From Bacillus thuringiensis (GTDB lineage Bacteria > Bacillota > Bacilli > Bacillales > Bacillaceae_G): a DNA stretch of 64,000 nucleotides. Made by a program: the position numbers and the translations under genes. The stretch spans positions 1 through 64,000 of the forward strand of contig NZ_CP012101.1 in assembly GCF_001182785.1 (NCBI RefSeq), written 5' to 3'. Positions 28,283-37,525 of this stretch are shown piece by piece. A model generated the notes under the pieces. That model worked only from the letters and a program-made list of their open reading frames with translations, ran no database searches and was not told where the DNA came from. Every line of letters starts with the position of its first letter. Position 1 is the stretch's first letter.

Positions 28283-29008
28283 GTTCCCTTAATTTGAGTT
28301 GTCCTTTTTTGACCATATGTATGGCTGCTATTCCAGCAATCATTTTTGTAGCGGTTCGTAATGATTTTAATCCAAGCATATTTCAGGTTCGTTTTTTGAT
28401 AAACCGATGGTCTTGCTCAATCATATTATTTAAATATTTTTTCACTCGAAGTGGTATACTTTTTTCATTTTTTAATTCCCGTATCGCAACGGGATAGACT
28501 TTATCACCATCCACAGTTATTACACGAGGTTTTGTTACATAATAAGAAGCCAGGGTTTTCTTTAGAAAACGCTTGGCAGCCTTCGCATCTCGTTTATTAC
28601 TCGAATAAAAATCAAGCGTGCTTCCCTTGGAATCAACAGCACGGTATAAGTACATTTTTTCGCCTTAAATTTTGATGTAGGTTTCATACACTCTCCAGGA
28701 AACATTTGTTTGTTTCAAATGTTTTCGAATCCGCTCATTTAATTCAGATTCATATTGGTGAACCCAGCGCATAATGGTTGTATGTGACAAAGACAACCCT
28801 CGTTCCTCCATCATTTCTACCAAATTATGAAAACTTAAGTTGTACCGCAGGTACCAACGTACTGTTAATAAAATGATATCTGATTGATAATGTTTCCACT
28901 TAAACAAGTTTTTTCAATACTGATCACACACCTTTTAAAGTAGTAGTACCAGTATGGCCAAGTTTGAAAAACACATTTCAAGCAATTGGGGATTTTTGCA
29001 CCAGAACC
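28283..29008 (-). pseudogene. IS6 lineage B element with broken transposase
   Basis: Transposase halves lie at 28665-28907 (MFKWKHYQSDIILLTVRWYL) and 28383-28655 (MYLYRAVDSKGSTLDFYSSN), separated by a frameshift near 28660. A 12-bp deletion between ggtat repeats lies near 28455, and the C-terminal ~20 residues are lost. The right terminal repeat ttttgcaccagaacc ends at 29008. Confidence 0.85.
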
Positions 29009-29437
29009 CTATTACTCCATTTTTGCAAGTGAAATCAATATTTTGTTTGTTGATGCGCATAGATGTGTTTAACATTAAGAATATTCAGTATTAATAATAT
29101 CAATTCACTATAGTTTACAATTATGTAAAACTATAACCAATACGAACTTTTCTTTAAAACTTACCCCTAATAAAGATTTAAAGAGATTTTTGTTGCAGTC
29201 ATCATTAAGAAGGAAGCCATACTCTTTTTCATTTATAATTTCACCTAATTAACAATATTTGTATAATCATTAATTCCTAAAATTTGTACTAATTGACTCA
29301 TTTTGATGAGGGGAACTGTAGGATTATTTGGGTGTAGGTTCAAAAAAGGATAGAATAATTCAAATCTATCAATTTTCGAAAACGCTGTCATTAACGGTAT
29401 AATAAAGACAAATGTATATACCGAGGAGATTGGAATT
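29009..29437. other. Intergenic region, nothing recognised
   Basis: AT-rich DNA of 430 bp with no open frame, hairpin or IS end that I can support. It presumably holds the promoter of the gene at 29438. Confidence 0.5.
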
Positions 29438-29749
29438 ATGAACAAAAGAGAAACGAGAATTCGCATTTTAGATTTGCAAGATCAGCATTGTATGGGGGGC
29501 TATTACCATAATAGTGTGCGCACATATTGTATTGATGATTGTAGGATTGGAAAAGAAATATATCAATTAGGAACTGGATTAATTTTTGATGAAAAGGAAC
29601 CGAAAAGAAAAGTAAAAAGGAAGTGGGATCATATTTGCCAGCAAGCGCTCGATTTAAGAAGCAAAGGATATACATATAAAAAAATTGCACACCAATTAGG
29701 GTGTCATGTAAGTAGTTTGCGTAAACAGCTAAATCAGCGCGGCTTGTAA
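29438..29749 (+). CDS. Zinc-finger plus HTH small protein (DUF2602-like)
   Basis: 103 residues, ATG 29438 after cgaggaga. Residues 10-40 (DLQDQHCMGGYYHNSVRTYC, then IDDCRIGKEI) resemble the small phage/plasmid zinc finger HCxGCxY...YCxxxC, but the second Cys is Gly (CMGG). Residues 60-103 are a helix-turn-helix (LRSKGYTYKKIAHQLGCHVS). A DNA-binding regulator is likely. The next gene shares the HTH part. Confidence 0.7.
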   Translation: MNKRETRIRILDLQDQHCMGGYYHNSVRTYCIDDCRIGKEIYQLGTGLIFDEKEPKRKVKRKWDHICQQALDLRSKGYTYKKIAHQLGCHVSSLRKQLNQRGL

Positions 29750-29903
29750 GTAGTAGGATAAAAGCTGTCATAGAAGGGATAAGAAATGGGAGCATCAATG
29801 GCCTTCTTTTAAGAATTATCTGAGAAACTAGCAGGGGTTGCAGATAATTCAGTAGGATGCGAACACATGTGGAATTTATTAAACGAAATGAGGTGAATGT
29901 AGC

Positions 29904-30317
29904 ATGAGGGCAATTGCGAAAAGAGTACAAATGATGCGCTTACAGGAGGAGCATTTTGAGCGGCAAGTAAACGCAGAACAGTATGGTGCCGAGCAGTTTA
30001 AAATAGAAAGAGAGTGTATCAAACTAGAAAAAAATATAGCTAAAAAACGAACCAAAAAAGTACAAACGCCAGAAGAAAAATGGGATGAAAAATGCCAACA
30101 AGCAGTACAATTATTTAATCAAGGAATGGAATACCCAACTATTGCAAAAATAGTTGGGTGTAATGTGAGTAGCTTGTATAGAGAGCTCAAGAAACGTGGT
30201 GTTTTACAAATGCCAAAGCAAGTAGCGCCATCTAAATCAGTAAAGTCACCCATAATACCACCACAAACAAAAAAAACAAAGTTCGAACGATATAAAGAAT
30301 ATTATATGTATAAATAG
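29904..30317 (+). CDS. HTH small protein, paralogue of 29438-29749
   Basis: 137 residues, ATG 29904 after gaggtg. An N-terminal charged helix (residues 1-60, RLQEEHFERQVNAEQYGAEQ) replaces the zinc finger. Residues 65-100 are EKCQQAVQLFNQGMEYPTIA and KIVGCNVSSLYRELKKRG, matching the HTH of the preceding gene. The tail is Lys-rich and basic. Probable DNA-binding protein of phage or plasmid type; role unknown. The 154-bp gap between the two genes has no other feature. Confidence 0.7.
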   Translation: MRAIAKRVQMMRLQEEHFERQVNAEQYGAEQFKIERECIKLEKNIAKKRTKKVQTPEEKWDEKCQQAVQLFNQGMEYPTIAKIVGCNVSSLYRELKKRGVLQMPKQVAPSKSVKSPIIPPQTKKTKFERYKEYYMYK

Positions 30318-30654
30318 GAGAATCAATGGCTATAAGATGATTTATCTAAATTGGGAATACTACTACTAGATACATACTCTGCCTATGACCAAAGGGGTTT
30401 AAACAAACGTTTTTTTTTAAAATACACTTAAATAGTAATTACATCTACAATGCGGCTTTTCTAAATGTACAACAAAATACACTTTTGAATATTATATTTA
30501 TATTTTTTATGAATTAAGCTTATTCTCTTTTTGTGAGGCTGAGTAAAGATACCGAAATACCCAAAAATAAATTTGAAAAAAATCTTAAGAGATTTGTTAA
30601 CATTTACTTCTTATTGTCCGCTAATTTTTAGTGATATAAAGCCTTTGAAATGTG

Positions 30655-30745
30655 TTATTCAAGCTATACAAGAAAAAGAGAAGTTTCAACTCCAAACTTC
30701 TCTTTTTCGACGTACAAGGAATTACAGCAATTATACATAGCTATT
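30655..30745 (+). mobile_element. IS240 C-terminal remnant
   Basis: Reads LYKKKRSFNSKLLFFDVQGI, matching LYKRRRSFSQDFAFSAYQEL at the end of the IS240 transposase, including the small hairpin gagaagttt/aaacttctc. No terminal repeat remains. 30318-30654 otherwise holds nothing recognisable. Confidence 0.6.
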
Positions 30746-30768
30746 TAAAACTATAAGGCCTCACCATA

Positions 30769-32408
30769 TATGCCCATCAACTTAAGAACGGAAATAAAAT
30801 GAATATTTTTCATATAAACTAAAAAGCTCTTAAAATATTTGATTTTCTTAAAAATAGACATACTAAATAAACCCTAACGGGTTTCATTTTTTCACTATGC
30901 AGCTTTCTTTTGTTTTCTCAATCCATTATACTCATAGACAACACCCATAATATCAAAGACTGTCTTTTTCTCGTATCGATGAGATTTCCGTCCATTTTTC
31001 TGTAGTAGGGTAAACAGGCGGATTAGAACCTTTATTATCTCTTGGGTGTCTTTCTGCATGGCTTGATATAACAGAGATAGATGATCTTGGATCATTCCAA
31101 TTGCTTTGTATTCACTTAATTCTTTTTTTCTTTTTTTGTAGAAGTAATTGCCGCATTTTAAACATAGTAGAGGAACATAAGAAAATGGTAATGAGTTTCC
31201 CATATAATTGGCACTCTAATCGTTCTTGCTTTACCGTAGAATAATGATTTCCACGTTTTAAAAATAATCTCTATTTGCCAACGTAATGTATATAATTCAT
31301 GTACTTGTTCCATCGGAACCCATTCCCAAGGTGTATTCGTCACGTACACGTTTAACCCCGCTATCAATTTACTTTTTTCTGAGTACGTTCTATTTTTTGA
31401 TTTTTCTTTTTCAGCTATCTTATCTCGTCGTTTTTGAAGTTGTTTTTCTGCTAATCGATTAAAAATGACGCGTGCAAACAGTTGTTGTTTATCACCGACA
31501 TAAGCATTTTTTTATTCAAATGTTTCTCCTGGTTGTAATTGCTTCAAAATCTGTTTTACATCGATTTGTATGTATTCCGATTGTTTCTTAATTGCACCAT
31601 TTTTAAAGTATTCTGGGTTTAGATTTTTCACATATACATTTGTGTTTAATTTCAATCGAGAAATATAATAGGTGCCACGTTGATCCATTTGATCTAAATC
31701 CTCTAATGAAAAATAGCCTAAATGACGAATACATAAATCTCCTGGTCGTAAGGTAGCTAAGCACTCCGTACCAAATGTTTTATCATTATTTTTTCCTGGT
31801 CCTATTTGAAAGTTTAAAAACTGTCCGCTATGTAGGTCATATTCTAATTAAATTTTGATTCCAGCTTTTTGGGCACATCCTCCAGAGCCGGGATATACAT
31901 TCTCTAAAGCATTTGGTACTTGGAATACAGTAGCATCCAGGATACGAATGCGTTTAAAATAAGAAAAAAGTTGGTTAGAGATTTGAGTTTGTTCACATAT
32001 TTTTTGTTGTAACAATAAAGAGAAAATATGTTGTAAAAACAAAACTGCCTTTGTATTTAAACGTTTATTTAAGCCCTCAGGGCTAAGAAGAGTACCAGTG
32101 ACTGCATGAAGTCTACTACATAATCGGACTAAGGGATTGCTAACCACTCGATGACTAATCCAAATACAAATTGTAGCTAAATCTGAGCCAGAAAACTTAC
32201 GTTTTCGTTTTATAAATCCAATTTCTCTTGCCAGTTCTTCTAAAAATACAGGTGTAATGTATCGTTTTAGTTCTTCCGCAAATGGTTGTAATTCATCTTG
32301 AATCGAGAGATTCATAAAAAACGTCATCCTTTCTTATCTAGCTTGTTAAGAAAGAATAACGTTTTTTTGTACTTGGGGGTAGTGGAAATTTTTAAGTTGA
32401 TGGGCATG
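30769..32408 (-). mobile_element. IS231-like: IS231-like element, copy 2 (both ends, 1640 bp)
   Basis: Ends atgcccatcaacttaag (from 30770) and ttaagttgatgggcatg (to 32408). Full length for IS231. The transposase inside is broken. A 10-mer tatggtgagg separates it from copy 3, which lies in tandem in the same orientation. Confidence 0.88.
30895..32315 (-). pseudogene. IS231 transposase copy 2, frameshifted
   Basis: ATG 32315 starts [20 protein letters not shown] and is open to about 31848 (stop TAA after QKAGIKI). The middle is in other frames. Later pieces are 31158-31367 ([20 protein letters not shown]) and 30895-31203, ending [17 protein letters not shown], which shows the normal IS231 C-terminus. 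Three or more lesions; inactive. Confidence 0.88.
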
Positions 32409-32526
32409 TATGGTGAGGCATGCCCATCAACTTAAGGATGGATACAAAACAAAATTTTGTTCATTTGAACTGAAATCTCCCCAAATGGGGGGGGGATTAA
32501 AAATAAGCACGCAAAATAAACCCTAA

Positions 32527-33536
32527 CTTGCTTTCACTTTCGTACAGGCTGTCTTCTTCGGGGTAATGAGAACAAAGTATCTACTCTTATTTTGATTCAG
32601 TACTCGCCTCAAATCAAATCCTAAGAACCCGAAGGATTCTCCTTTTAAAACATTAACCACTCGAGTTTTCTCCAGATTCAGTTCAACTCCCAAAGGTTTT
32701 AATTGTTCCCACAGTCGGCGCAATGCCAATTCATTCCATCCCCGTTTACTAGAGTGTCCGCTTACAGTGATAACTATATCATCAGCAAAACGATGATAGT
32801 TTACAGCCTCGTAGTGATTTTCTGTTGTCCTACGTCGAATGGCATCAAATGTCCAATCTACTTCATTGAGATAGATGTTTGCGGCTAGGGGTGAAAATGG
32901 TCCCCCTTGCGGGACACCGATTTTTCCTGTCACCTTGATGACCTGTTTTACGAGATGCATAACTTGCTAATCTTGGACACGTTTTGCGATTTTCTCCAAA
33001 AGTATATGGTGTCGAATTGTAACAAAGTAGCGTGACAAGTCAACATCGATTACTACAGTCATCCGGCGCAATATGCTACGTCGTACTTCTGCCAGTGCTT
33101 GATGTGGGGAACATTTTGGTCGGAATCCATATGAATTTGGGCAAAAATCAGCTTCAAAGATGGCTTCCAATATGAGTTTTAGCGCTCCTTGGACCACACT
33201 GTCCCGTATACACGGGATTTGTAGTGTCCGCATTTTTCCATTTGCTTTTGGGATTTCTACTTTACGATTAGCTTGTGGTTGATATGTCCCAGCCTGTAGT
33301 TCTGCTTGGATATTCTTTAAAAACGGCATAACTCCCTCTAGCTCTATATCAGCGAAACTTTTCCCGTCGATGCCTGGGGCACCGTTGTTTTTCCTCGCTT
33401 GCTGATATGCTTCATGAAGGGTTGTTAGTTTGGTAATGTGGGAAAATAGTCCCCAAAACCGATGCGTAGGTTCAGACTTCGCCTTTTGATAGATTCGTCG
33501 CCTTAGTTCCTGCAAAGTAATAGGTGTTTTTATCAT
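32527..33536 (-). pseudogene. Group II intron reverse transcriptase/maturase, truncated and with a nonsense codon
   Basis: ATG 33536 after aaggagg. RT blocks are visible: NNGAPGIDGKSFADIELEGV (RT-0/1), SYGFRPKCSPHQAL, VDVDLSRYFVTIRHHILLEK (RT-3), GVPQGGPFSPLAANIYLNEV (RT-4), YHRFADDIVITVSG (RT-5, the YADD-type catalytic pair) and FGFLGFDLR. TAG at 32969-32967 replaces the Ser codon present in the copy at 62450. The gene is cut at TACTKVKA. The Asp of the FD pair in RT-3 is Val here. The protein would splice and reverse transcribe the intron; this copy cannot be complete. Confidence 0.88.
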
Positions 33537-34054
33537 GGCCCCCTTGCCTCCTTTGGTCGTACGAAATATTTACAGGTTCGGACCCTTTCCTCCCCGCGTG
33601 TTTTGCTGCACACAGATCTCAGGTACTACAATCCGTTCCGCCACCCTGACACCTACCAAACTCACTTCCCGATCACGGTTATAAAGATGGTCTCTTCGAT
33701 GAGATTTCTTCATCGGGTGTCGAGGGCTTCTCCAGTTTCCACATCATCTTTCCCTCCATGTCGCCGCTGATACCCCGCCGGTGAGAACTGCCGTTCCAGA
33801 CTCGTTTCGGTCAGTTCTTGCTGCTTTCGCGCGTTATAGACCGTCTCAGCCACCGGAATTGCGTGTAACGAGGCTACGTCTACGTTCACTGTACGTTACA
33901 ACCTGGAGTTTTGCCCATGCGCCTTTTGCGTATGATGTCAGAGGGCTTCACCATGTTACTTTCGCTTCATAGTGCCTCTCAGGCTACAGGAGTTGAGCCT
34001 TTTCTCCCGGTCGGACTTTCACCGACTAGATGATGTGTCCTTATCTGGACACGC
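32527..34054 (-). mobile_element. Group II intron, 5' part (copy 1)
   Basis: On the minus strand the IS231 reading (tggcagatag) changes at 34054 to gtgtccagataaggacacat and ctagtcggtgaaagtccgac, structured RNA-like sequence typical of domain I of bacterial group II introns. About 500 nt of non-coding RNA precedes the reverse transcriptase gene. The intron 3' end (late reverse transcriptase, domains V and VI) is absent. A second copy at 62314-63289 has the 3' half at the same IS231 site. Confidence 0.8.
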
Positions 34055-35099
34055 CTATCTGCCAGCGTAATGTATACAATTCATGTACTTGTTCCATCGG
34101 AACCCACTCCCAAGGTGCATTTGTCACATATACATTTAATCCCGCTACTAATTTACTTTTCTCTGAATAGGTTCTTTGTTTTGACTTTTCTTTTTCTGCA
34201 ATTTTCTCTAGACGTTTTTGTAATTGTGCCGCTGTTAAACGATGAAAAACGAGACGTGAAAATAACTGCTGTTTATCTCCAAGATAAGCTTGCTGATATT
34301 CTATCGTTTCCCCTAGTTGGAGTTGATTCAAAATCTGTATGACATTGATTTGTATGTATTCTGATTGTTTTTTAATGGAACCATTTTTAAAATATTCCGG
34401 ATCTGGATTTTTTACATATACGTTTGTATTTAACTTTAACCGCGAAATATAATACGTACCCCGTTGATCCATTTGATCTAAATCCGCTAATGAAAAATAC
34501 CCTAAATCACGAATACATAAATCGCCTGGCCGTAACGTATCTAAACATTCTGTTCCGAATGTTTTATCATTATTTTTTCCAGGTCCCACTTGAAAATTAA
34601 GAAATTGTCCACTATGCAAATCATATTCTAATTGAATTTTGATCCCAGCTGTTTGCGCACAGCCACCTGAACCAGGATATATATGTTCCAAAGTATGGGG
34701 TACTTGAAACATAGTGGCATCCATGATGCGAATACGTTTAAAATACGCAAAAAGTTGGCTAGAAATGTGAGTTTGTTCACAGATTTTTTGTTGTAACAAC
34801 AAAGAAAAGATATGTTTTAAAAATAACACTGATTTTTCATTAAATCGTTTATTTAAGCCCTCCGGGCTAAGTACAGTACCTGTAACTGCGTGAAGTCTAC
34901 TACATAATCGTACTAAAGGATCACTGGCCACCCTTTGACTAATCCAAATACAAATGGTAGCTAAATCTGATCCCGAAAATTTGCGTTTTCTCTTTACAAA
35001 CTTCATCTCTCTTGCTAGTTCTTCCAAAAATTCAGGTGTGATATAGCGCTGTAATTCTTCTGCAAATGGTTGTAACTCCTCTTGAATCGAGAGATTCAT
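34055..35099 (-). pseudogene. IS231 transposase copy 3, N-terminal 345 residues, cut by the intron
   Basis: ATG 35099 starts [20 protein letters not shown] and is open through [40 protein letters not shown] and YTLRWQI. At that point intron sequence begins (34054). This is the best-preserved IS231 reading in the window and provides the reference for the other copies. The second half of the DDE domain, with the Y-(2)-R-(3)-E region after LRWQIE, is lost. Confidence 0.9.
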
Positions 35100-35214
35100 A
35101 AAAAAACGTCACCCTTTCTCATTTATATTATGTAAGAAAGAATAACGTTTTTTTGTACTTGGGGGTAGTAAAAAGCCTTAAGTTGATGGGTATGGGATTT
35201 TTGCACCAGAACCA

Positions 35215-35326
35215 AAATAATGGGTTTATTTGTACAAACATTGTTACAGGAATACATTGGGGTACTACGAATATATAAAAAGAAATCGGTCAAAAAAAAA
35301 TAAAAACCACATAAGGAGTGAAAAAT
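35215..35326 (+). promoter_or_regulatory. Upstream region of cry B, conserved with cry C
   Basis: The sequence atgggtttatttgta, then gaatacat.gggg and an AT-rich gaatatataaa, closely matches the complement of 46120-46245 upstream of cry C. Conservation in spite of different toxin N-terminal genes suggests the sporulation promoter. Exact -35 and -10 boxes were not assigned. The site aaggag precedes ATG 35327. Confidence 0.5.
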
Positions 35327-37477
35327 ATGAATTCATATCAAAGTGAAAATGAATATAAAATATTGGATACTTCAAAAAATACCTCTACTATGTCTAATCG
35401 TTATCCAAGATACCCACAAGCTTCTATAAAAAATACAACTTATAAAGATTGGTTAAATATGTGTACAAAAAACCAATCAAATGCTTTGCAAATTCCTGAG
35501 GCTACTCAGATATCACAAGGAGCAATTTCTGCTGCAATTTCTATTAGTACTTCAATTTTAGGTTTGTTAGGTGTTCCATTTGCATCACAGATAGGGCAAC
35601 TTTGGCAATTTACACTCGAGAAGCTATGGCCTGCAGATAATAGTCAATGGGAAGAATTTATGAGACATGTAGAAGAACTCATTGATACTAAAATAGAAAC
35701 ATATGCAAGAGATACAGCAATTAGTGAATTAAAAGGTTTAGTTAATATTTTAAGACCATATGAACGCTCACTCGAAAATTGGAAAAAACACCCAACAGAC
35801 ACTGGACTGCAAAAAAGCGTAAGAGACGCCTTTAACCTTGTTAATGGTTTTTTTAAAGCAACCATGCCTAAATTTGCTATAAGAAACTATGAAGTACCGT
35901 TATTAACAGTGTATGCACTTGCAGCCAATATGCATTTACTTTTATTACGAGATTCCTCTATTTTTGGGAGAGAATGGGGGCTTCCTCAAAAGGATGTTGA
36001 CGACAATTACTGTGATCAAAGAGCATTTGCAAACGAGTATGCAAATCATTGTACAAATTGGTTTAATAGTGGTTTACAAAGATTAAGAGGAACAAATGCT
36101 TCTAGTTGGATACGGTATAATAGATTCCGTAGAGAAATGACGTTGACTGTATTAGATATCTGCTCATTGTTTTCCAATTATGATTATTATCAATATCCAA
36201 TTAAAGTAAAGTCAGAACTTACCAGAGAAATTTATACTGATCCAGTAGGTGTGGCAACGAGCACGATTCCTGGTCTCATTCCTAACTGGTTTGATTATGC
36301 ACCATCATTTAATGAGTTAGAACTTGCACTCATTCCGAGTCCTCGTACAGTTACTTGGTTAAATAAAATAACAATTTCAACTGGTAGATTAAACGGCTGG
36401 AGCACATCACAGAACTATTGGCAAGGTCATAGACTAGAATATTCGGAAACAAGTGCAGGTAATAATATAATAAGTCCGACTTATGGGGATTTTAACGAAT
36501 CAGTTGCTCTCCATAGAGATTTTAGTGTATTGAATAGGGATGTCTACACAATGGATTCATATGCAGTATCACAATTTTTTGGTATTAGTACAGCTACCCT
36601 TTTTGGAGTTTCTGATAATGATTTCCAATACCAAGACCTTAATAGTAATCGGCCAGGGGAAATAAGCTATACAAATCCACCTAGTTGGGGTGGCCTTCAC
36701 ATTTATTCTGAATTACCTGCGAAACCAACAATACCTGGGATAGAACCAGGAAGGCCAACTGCTAACGATTATAGTCACAGACTAACGTATTTGACAGCTT
36801 CTCGTGCAGGGACTGCTGGACATGTTTTATGTTACGGCTGGACATCTTCAACTGTTGACCGTAACAATAGAATTGATTACGATAAAATAACACAAATACC
36901 GGCTGTGAAAGGGCATTCTCTTCAAAATCATCGTCCTCATGCATATACCTATGTAATAAAAGGCAATCATACAGGTGGGAATTTAATCCGTTTTTTAAAA
37001 ACAAGAGAGGCTTATAACGAATCAACCATTGGTGGTGGAATTCGATTGCATTTTTATAATTCAACTGCGGGACAAAGTTACCGCATTCGTTTTCGATATG
37101 CGGCAGATAAAGCTGCTTATTTTAGTGTATTTCTTCAAAAAAGCGGCTGGAATTCAAATCAGTTTGTAGAGCTTGAAAAAACTTTTTCTGGAAGTTATAA
37201 CGATTTAAATTACAAAGATTTCCAATACGCTACACTCTCAATTATCACACCTCCATTACCCGGTGGTGAAAATCAGTTATATCTGGACATAGAGGCGAAT
37301 AGTTTTCAATCCGATGTAAATGTGATTCTCGACAAAATTGAATTCATTCCAAGTAATATCCCAATTAAAAAATGTACATGTACATGCGACGGAATAAATT
37401 GTGAATTAGAATGTACAGAATTACAATCCGTAGCAACAGAAAAAGAGATTGTAAATAGTTTATTTAAAACAAAGTAG
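35327..37477 (+). CDS. cry: cry toxin B: three-domain delta-endotoxin
   Basis: 716 residues from ATG 35327 (aaggag eight bases upstream; an in-frame GTG at 35318 overlaps that site). Domain I spans ~70-290 (LAANMHLLLLRDSSIFGREW, RFRREMTLTVLDICSLFSNY) and domain II ~290-490. Domain III spans ~490-670 (DKITQIPAVKG, NHTGGNLIRFLK, GQSYRIRFRYAADK, NVILDKIEFIPS). A Cys-rich end (KKCTCTCDGINC) is followed by EKEIVNSLF. Such toxins form pores in insect midgut cells after crystal solubilisation; the relatives recalled (Cry4, Cry19, Cry39, Cry40) act on Diptera. It is coupled with ORF2-B 48 bp downstream. Domain III is almost the same as in cry C, while domains I and II differ. Confidence 0.93.
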   Translation: MNSYQSENEYKILDTSKNTSTMSNRYPRYPQASIKNTTYKDWLNMCTKNQSNALQIPEATQISQGAISAAISISTSILGLLGVPFASQIGQLWQFTLEKLWPADNSQWEEFMRHVEELIDTKIETYARDTAISELKGLVNILRPYERSLENWKKHPTDTGLQKSVRDAFNLVNGFFKATMPKFAIRNYEVPLLTVYALAANMHLLLLRDSSIFGREWGLPQKDVDDNYCDQRAFANEYANHCTNWFNSGLQRLRGTNASSWIRYNRFRREMTLTVLDICSLFSNYDYYQYPIKVKSELTREIYTDPVGVATSTIPGLIPNWFDYAPSFNELELALIPSPRTVTWLNKITISTGRLNGWSTSQNYWQGHRLEYSETSAGNNIISPTYGDFNESVALHRDFSVLNRDVYTMDSYAVSQFFGISTATLFGVSDNDFQYQDLNSNRPGEISYTNPPSWGGLHIYSELPAKPTIPGIEPGRPTANDYSHRLTYLTASRAGTAGHVLCYGWTSSTVDRNNRIDYDKITQIPAVKGHSLQNHRPHAYTYVIKGNHTGGNLIRFLKTREAYNESTIGGGIRLHFYNSTAGQSYRIRFRYAADKAAYFSVFLQKSGWNSNQFVELEKTFSGSYNDLNYKDFQYATLSIITPPLPGGENQLYLDIEANSFQSDVNVILDKIEFIPSNIPIKKCTCTCDGINCELECTELQSVATEKEIVNSLFKTK

Positions 37478-37525
37478 GTAATGAAGTAGGAGGTAAGGAT
37501 GCTCGAAAAATAAGTAGAAAAGGTA

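Larger units (their letters stand above)
32419..35195 (-). mobile_element. IS231-like: IS231-like element, copy 3, interrupted by a group II intron and internally deleted
   Basis: Left end catgcccatcaacttaagg at 32419, right end ccttaagttgatgggtatg to 35195. The IS231 3' tail occupies 32419-32526. Intron sequence fills 32527-34054 and transposase sequence 34055-35099. The transposase C-terminal ~90 residues and the intron 3' part are missing, so a deletion joined the intron to the IS231 tail near 32526. A bare lineage B IS6 end (tttttgcaccagaacc) follows at 35198-35213. Confidence 0.85.

Noticed and set aside
33781..33972. Open frame on the plus strand in the intron region
   Set aside because: It lies opposite the structured 5' RNA of the group II intron; no ribosome-binding site and no recognisable protein.
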